Shown piece after piece: positions 59,381 to 64,000 of a stretch of 64,000 nt of DNA. Under the pieces are notes generated by a model, which was not told the DNA's origin, searched no databases, and saw only the letters and a program-made list of their open reading frames with translations. Positions within the stretch are counted from its first letter, which is position 1. Every line of letters starts with the position of its first letter. The position numbers were made by a program, and so were the translations under genes. The stretch comes from Pseudomonas mangrovi (GTDB lineage: Bacteria; Pseudomonadota; Gammaproteobacteria; Pseudomonadales; Pseudomonadaceae), in NCBI RefSeq assembly GCF_003052585.1, contig NZ_QASN01000017.1, positions 186,001 to 250,000 on the forward strand, written 5' to 3'.

Positions 59381-60049
59381 CTACTGCGTAGCGCGCTCTT
59401 TCTTGATCAGGAAGTCGGCAATCTGGAGCATCTGCTCGAAGCCACCAGCCTTCTGCAGTTCGATCCGGTACTTGCCGTTGACCACCAGTTCAGGCACGCC
59501 GGTAATCTGATAGCTGCGCACCAGCTTGTCGGCCTTGGCCAGCCGGTTGCGCACGGCGAACGAGTCGTAGGTCTTGAGGAACAGCGCCTTGTCCACGCCC
59601 TGTTCGGCGACGAAGTCCGCCAACTGCTCGGGGGTAGGCAGCGTGACCTGGCGACCATCGCGAGCCGGCGTGACACGCGGATCCTTCTTCTCATGAATGC
59701 CGGCGAAGACCGCTTCATGCACCTTGGCCTCGACCTTGAGCACTTCCAGGGTGGAGTACAGGCGCGCGTGCAGGTTCAGCACTTCATTGAACTGGGCGGG
59801 AACCTGGACGAAATGTACATCTTCGGGAAGCTTTTCAGCCCAGGGCTTGAGCACGCCCTCGAACATGTTGCAGGCCGGGCAGCCATACCAGAACACCTCG
59901 ACCACCTCGATCTTGCCCGGAACCGACACCGGCTGGGCGGTGCGTAGCTCGGTGTATTGCTTGCCAGCCTGGAAGTCTTCGGCAGCCATGGCAGGAACGC
60001 CGAACAGAGCAGTCAGTGCCAGACCGGCACCGAGAAACAGATTGCGCAT
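59381..60049 (-). CDS. dsbA: Periplasmic thiol:disulfide oxidoreductase DsbA, CPAC type
   Basis: A 222-residue thioredoxin-fold protein with a signal peptide (MRNLFLGAGLALTALFGVPAMA). The active site is C57-P-A-C60 (FWYGCPACNMFE) instead of the usual CPHC, and the cis-proline region is TGVPELVV. A helical-domain insertion with KKDPRVTPARDGRQVTLPTPEQ makes it longer than the about 211 residues of PAO1 DsbA (PA5489), whose place it holds. It introduces disulfides into secreted proteins such as the lipase and Ivy. Redox properties may differ because of the CPAC dipeptide (inference). Confidence 0.92.
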   Translation of the reverse strand: MRNLFLGAGLALTALFGVPAMAAEDFQAGKQYTELRTAQPVSVPGKIEVVEVFWYGCPACNMFEGVLKPWAEKLPEDVHFVQVPAQFNEVLNLHARLYSTLEVLKVEAKVHEAVFAGIHEKKDPRVTPARDGRQVTLPTPEQLADFVAEQGVDKALFLKTYDSFAVRNRLAKADKLVRSYQITGVPELVVNGKYRIELQKAGGFEQMLQIADFLIKKERATQ

Positions 60050-60140
60050 GCTGTACTCCTTGAAAATTGACGCCACCTGGGGCCGCCGTTGGAGCGGCTG
60101 CAAAGCGGTACGTTCAACCATTGTAATGGCGCCAGAAAAG

Positions 60141-60168
60141 AAAAAGGGCGGCCGCAGCCACCCTTTTT
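60141..60168 (-). terminator. Bidirectional intrinsic terminator downstream of cc4
   Basis: AAAAAGGG-C-GGC-CGCA-GCC-A-CCCTTTTT forms an almost perfect hairpin with A- and T-tracts on both sides. On the minus strand it ends in TTTTTCTTTT, 20 nt after the cc4 stop, and so separates cc4 from dsbA. Confidence 0.85.
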
Positions 60169-60187
60169 CATTCGCTTCAGGTCGCTG

Positions 60188-60820
60188 TCAATGCAGACCC
60201 TGAATGTAGCTGGAGAGTGCCTCGATGTCCTTGTTGCTCAGCTTGGCAGCAATCGAGCGCATGATCATGCCCTCGCCATCGTTGTACCGATTACCCTCGC
60301 GGAAGTCGGTCAGCTGCTTGGCGGTATAGGCTGCATGCTGCCCACCCAGCTGCGGGAATTTCGCACCGTCATTGCCGCTGCCGGTCGGGGAATGGCAGCC
60401 GGTGCAGGCCGGCATACCTTCGGCCAGCTTGCCGCCACGGTAGAGCGCTTCGCCACGAGCGACCAGAGCAGGATCGGCGGCGCCAACCGACATCTTCTGT
60501 CCGGCGTAGAACGCGGAGATATCTTCCAGGTCCTGATCGGTCAGGCCGTCGAGCAGGCCGGTCATTTCCGGCACCTTGCGTCCTACCGTCGCATCAGCAC
60601 CAGCAGCGGTGCCGGCCTTGATGTCCTGCAGCTGCTTGAGCAGGTACTTCTCACCCTGTCCGGCGAGCTTCGGAAAATTGGGCGCCATGCTGTTGCCATC
60701 GGCACCGTGGCAGGCACCACAGATGGCAACCTTGCCTTCACCGGCGGCGGCATCGCCCGCGGCATGAGCAAGACCGGAGATGCCCAGGGTCAACAGCAGA
60801 CTCACGAGTACTTTGTTCAT
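60188..60820 (-). CDS. cc4: Diheme cytochrome c4
   Basis: A 210-residue periplasmic electron carrier with a signal peptide (MNKVLVSLLLTLGISGLAHA). Two c-type heme sites are present: CGACH at 34-38 and CTGCH at 139-143, each in an approximately 90-residue domain with the distal methionines likely in VPEMTGLL and GEGMIMRSIA. It donates electrons to terminal oxidases (cbb3, aa3) or denitrification enzymes. The order dsbA-cc4 matches PA5489-PA5490. Confidence 0.96.
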   Translation of the reverse strand: MNKVLVSLLLTLGISGLAHAAGDAAAGEGKVAICGACHGADGNSMAPNFPKLAGQGEKYLLKQLQDIKAGTAAGADATVGRKVPEMTGLLDGLTDQDLEDISAFYAGQKMSVGAADPALVARGEALYRGGKLAEGMPACTGCHSPTGSGNDGAKFPQLGGQHAAYTAKQLTDFREGNRYNDGEGMIMRSIAAKLSNKDIEALSSYIQGLH

Positions 60821-61130
60821 CAGCTAATCCAATAACGGCTAGGGAAATTTACCGGGGCCCGAAGCGGCGCAACGGCCCTTCCGACACCTCTCGTTCTCGC
60901 TGGGGTCCATCGGTGCACTGCCCGACCGGATCCATGCCATGCGCCATTCAGCGTCATAAGTTCTACGCGGCCGCCCCGGCACTAAGCCGCGGGAAGCCAA
61001 CGGTACAGCGGTGCGAAGCACCCGTGAACAGGAACAAAGCGCACACAAAATCTGCGGCATTATATACTCACGCCGCTCAAACGGAAACGAAACCGCCTCC
61101 TGCGACACCGCGTCGCACTCCTGGATTGCC
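60821..61130. other. Divergent intergenic region between cc4 and engB
   Basis: 310 bp with no convincing gene. A TATACT hexamer at 61063-61068, within GCATTATATACTCACG, is a plausible -10 for engB, but no good -35 is visible 17 bp upstream. PAO1 carries another small cytochrome gene (PA5491) near here; I see no CxxCH here, so it is absent. Confidence 0.5.
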
Positions 61131-61766
61131 ATGTCTACCAAGAACCCGATCCTCGGTCTGTGCCAACAGGCCCGCTTCCTCATTAGCGCTGCAAAGGTCG
61201 ACCAGTGCCCGCCTGACGAAGGCCTGGAAGTCGCTTTCGCCGGCCGCTCCAACGCCGGCAAGTCAAGCGCGCTGAACACCCTCACGCATGCCAATCTGGC
61301 GCGCACCTCGAAGACTCCGGGACGCACCCAACTGCTCAACTTCTTCGAGCTGGACGAGCAGCGCCGGCTGGTCGACCTTCCCGGCTACGGCTACGCCAAG
61401 GTTCCGATCCCGCTAAAGCTGCACTGGCAACAGCACCTCGAGGCCTATCTGAGCAGCCGGGAAAGCCTCGCCGGACTGATGCTGATGATGGACATCCGTC
61501 ACCCGCTGACCGAGTTCGACCGAATGATGCTCGACTGGTCGCAGGCCAGCGGTATGCCCATGCACATTCTGCTGACCAAGGCCGACAAGCTCGCCTTCGG
61601 TGCCGCCAAGAACGCGCTGCTCAAGGTTCGCCAGGAAATCTTCCGTGAGTGGGGAGATAGCGTCAGTCTTCAGCTGTTTTCCGCGCCCAAAAGACAAGGC
61701 ACCGATGAAGCGCTGCAGGTGCTGGCCCACTGGCTGCAGCTGGGAGAGCCGGAAGAGGCCGCCTGA
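61131..61766 (+). CDS. engB: Ribosome biogenesis GTPase EngB (YihA/YsxC)
   Basis: A 211-residue TrmE-Era-type GTPase for 50S assembly. G1 is GRSNAGKSS near residue 38, G2 is in [16 protein letters not shown]3 is [11 protein letters not shown]4 is TKAD and G5 is SAPK ([12 protein letters not shown]). The start at 61131 ([17 protein letters not shown]) matches the family. It faces polA across the ErsA small RNA, as Spot 42 lies between yihA and polA in E. coli. Confidence 0.96.
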   Translation: MSTKNPILGLCQQARFLISAAKVDQCPPDEGLEVAFAGRSNAGKSSALNTLTHANLARTSKTPGRTQLLNFFELDEQRRLVDLPGYGYAKVPIPLKLHWQQHLEAYLSSRESLAGLMLMMDIRHPLTEFDRMMLDWSQASGMPMHILLTKADKLAFGAAKNALLKVRQEIFREWGDSVSLQLFSAPKRQGTDEALQVLAHWLQLGEPEEAA

Positions 61767-61787
61767 ACGAGGCCACTTTTCGCGAAG

Positions 61788-61831
61788 CAAAAAAAACCCC
61801 GAACTTCATATGGGGAGGGAGAAGTTCGGGG
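61788..61831 (-). terminator. Intrinsic terminator of ersA / polA
   Basis: An 11-bp stem GAAGTTCGGGG/CCCCGAACTTC lies at 61797-61831 with a 13-nt loop. On the minus strand it is followed by eight or nine T residues (61796-61788). It ends the small RNA and any readthrough from polA. Confidence 0.92.
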
Positions 61832-61920
61832 TTCAAGGTCTGAACCGCTAGGGCGGGGCTCAGATGTCTGCCAACACTTAACACAACAAAGGAGCATCGA
61901 ACGGCCTCTCAGCCATTCGT
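61788..61920 (-). ncRNA. ersA: ErsA-like small RNA (Spot 42 locus)
   Basis: The polA-engB intergenic region carries an AlgU-type promoter at 61952-61925 and a strong terminator at 61831-61788. The distance between the predicted start (about 61920) and the end of the T-tract is 133 nt; PAO1 ErsA is about 132 nt, lies in this locus and depends on AlgU. ErsA is an Hfq-binding RNA acting on algC, oprD and other envelope or exopolysaccharide messages. Identification rests on synteny, promoter type and length; I did not align it. Confidence 0.8.
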
Positions 61921-61924
61921 AAGC

Positions 61925-61952
61925 TCTGACCGGGCCCCATCTGCGAAAGTTC
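61925..61952 (-). promoter_or_regulatory. AlgU (sigma-22/RpoE-type) promoter of ersA
   Basis: GAACTT at 61952-61947, then 17 bp, then TCAGA at 61929-61925. The -35 is a perfect match to the AlgU consensus GAACTT-N16/17-TCTGA and the -10 differs by one base. Confidence 0.8.
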
Positions 61953-61996
61953 ATGCCCTGCGCAAAAATTTTCAGTAAGAGCCCAAAATTGTCGCT

Positions 61997-64000
<2,004 letters not shown>

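Noticed and set aside
60821..61130. A homologue of the small PAO1 cytochrome gene PA5491 upstream of engB
   Set aside because: No CxxCH motif or plausible frame was seen in this interval.

Overview
The window is GC-rich chromosomal DNA from a denitrifying gammaproteobacterium of the genus Pseudomonas in the broad sense (stutzeri / mendocina / alcaligenes-like). Three blocks support this. The first is the narXL-narK1K2GHJI-PPIase-moaA cluster in the order I remember from P. aeruginosa PAO1 (PA3870-PA3879). The second is the ivy-DUF1328-algB-kinB-ampDh2-dgcH-EEP-dsbA-cc4-ersA-engB-polA block, which follows PAO1 PA5481-PA5493. The third is trpI with trpBA. I see no tRNA, rRNA, CRISPR array, insertion sequence or prophage.

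Layout: 1-881 is a divergent monooxygenase-like gene and TetR regulator with two palindromic operators. 964-15533 is respiratory nitrate reduction: sensor-regulator NarXL on the plus strand; two NarK transporters, NarGHJI, a NifM-type isomerase and MoaA on the minus strand. An Anr/FNR box and a NarL-type 7-2-7 site lie between the two arms. 15543-15930 is a cluster of two-hairpin repeats. 15965-21237 holds trpBA and, divergently, a DUF3592 gene, trpI, a SUKH-type gene and a DUF3060 gene. 21259-24258 is an AraC regulator divergent from a secreted lipase and its foldase. 24401-34877 is a run of minus-strand genes ending in recCBD. 35072-45885 holds a PilT/PilU-like ATPase, a TAXI-type TRAP transporter, two c-di-GMP enzymes and a DUF5924 membrane protein. 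46144-48069 is a gate-domain membrane protein and WrbA. 48366-50877 is an envelope-protein cluster behind a sigma-54 promoter, divergent from algB-kinB. 54268-64000 is the conserved ampDh2-to-polA block, with a cryptochrome-DASH gene inserted and the ErsA small RNA between engB and polA.

Most of the window is conserved core genome and I do not claim a wholly new system. The least expected signals are regulatory. (i) A textbook sigma-54 promoter drives a BON/DUF2383/small-membrane/DUF1328/Ivy cluster divergent from the NtrC-type regulator AlgB. (ii) A perfect inverted repeat places an Hfq/Crc CA motif in both divergent leaders of the lipase and its neighbouring regulator, and similar motifs occur on both TRAP transporter messages. 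(iii) A DUF3592 gene separates trpI from trpBA while a TrpI-like dyad stays next to trpB. (iv) A 90-bp repeat supplies the stop codon of two neighbouring genes. (v) A perfect 20-bp palindrome lies in an otherwise empty intergenic region. Three proteins are also notable: DsbA with a CPAC active site, a globin-coupled GGDEF-EAL protein, and an orphan PilT/PilU paralogue.

Start codons were chosen from Shine-Dalgarno spacing and family N-termini. Motif and operator calls were read by eye; no search or folding software was run.
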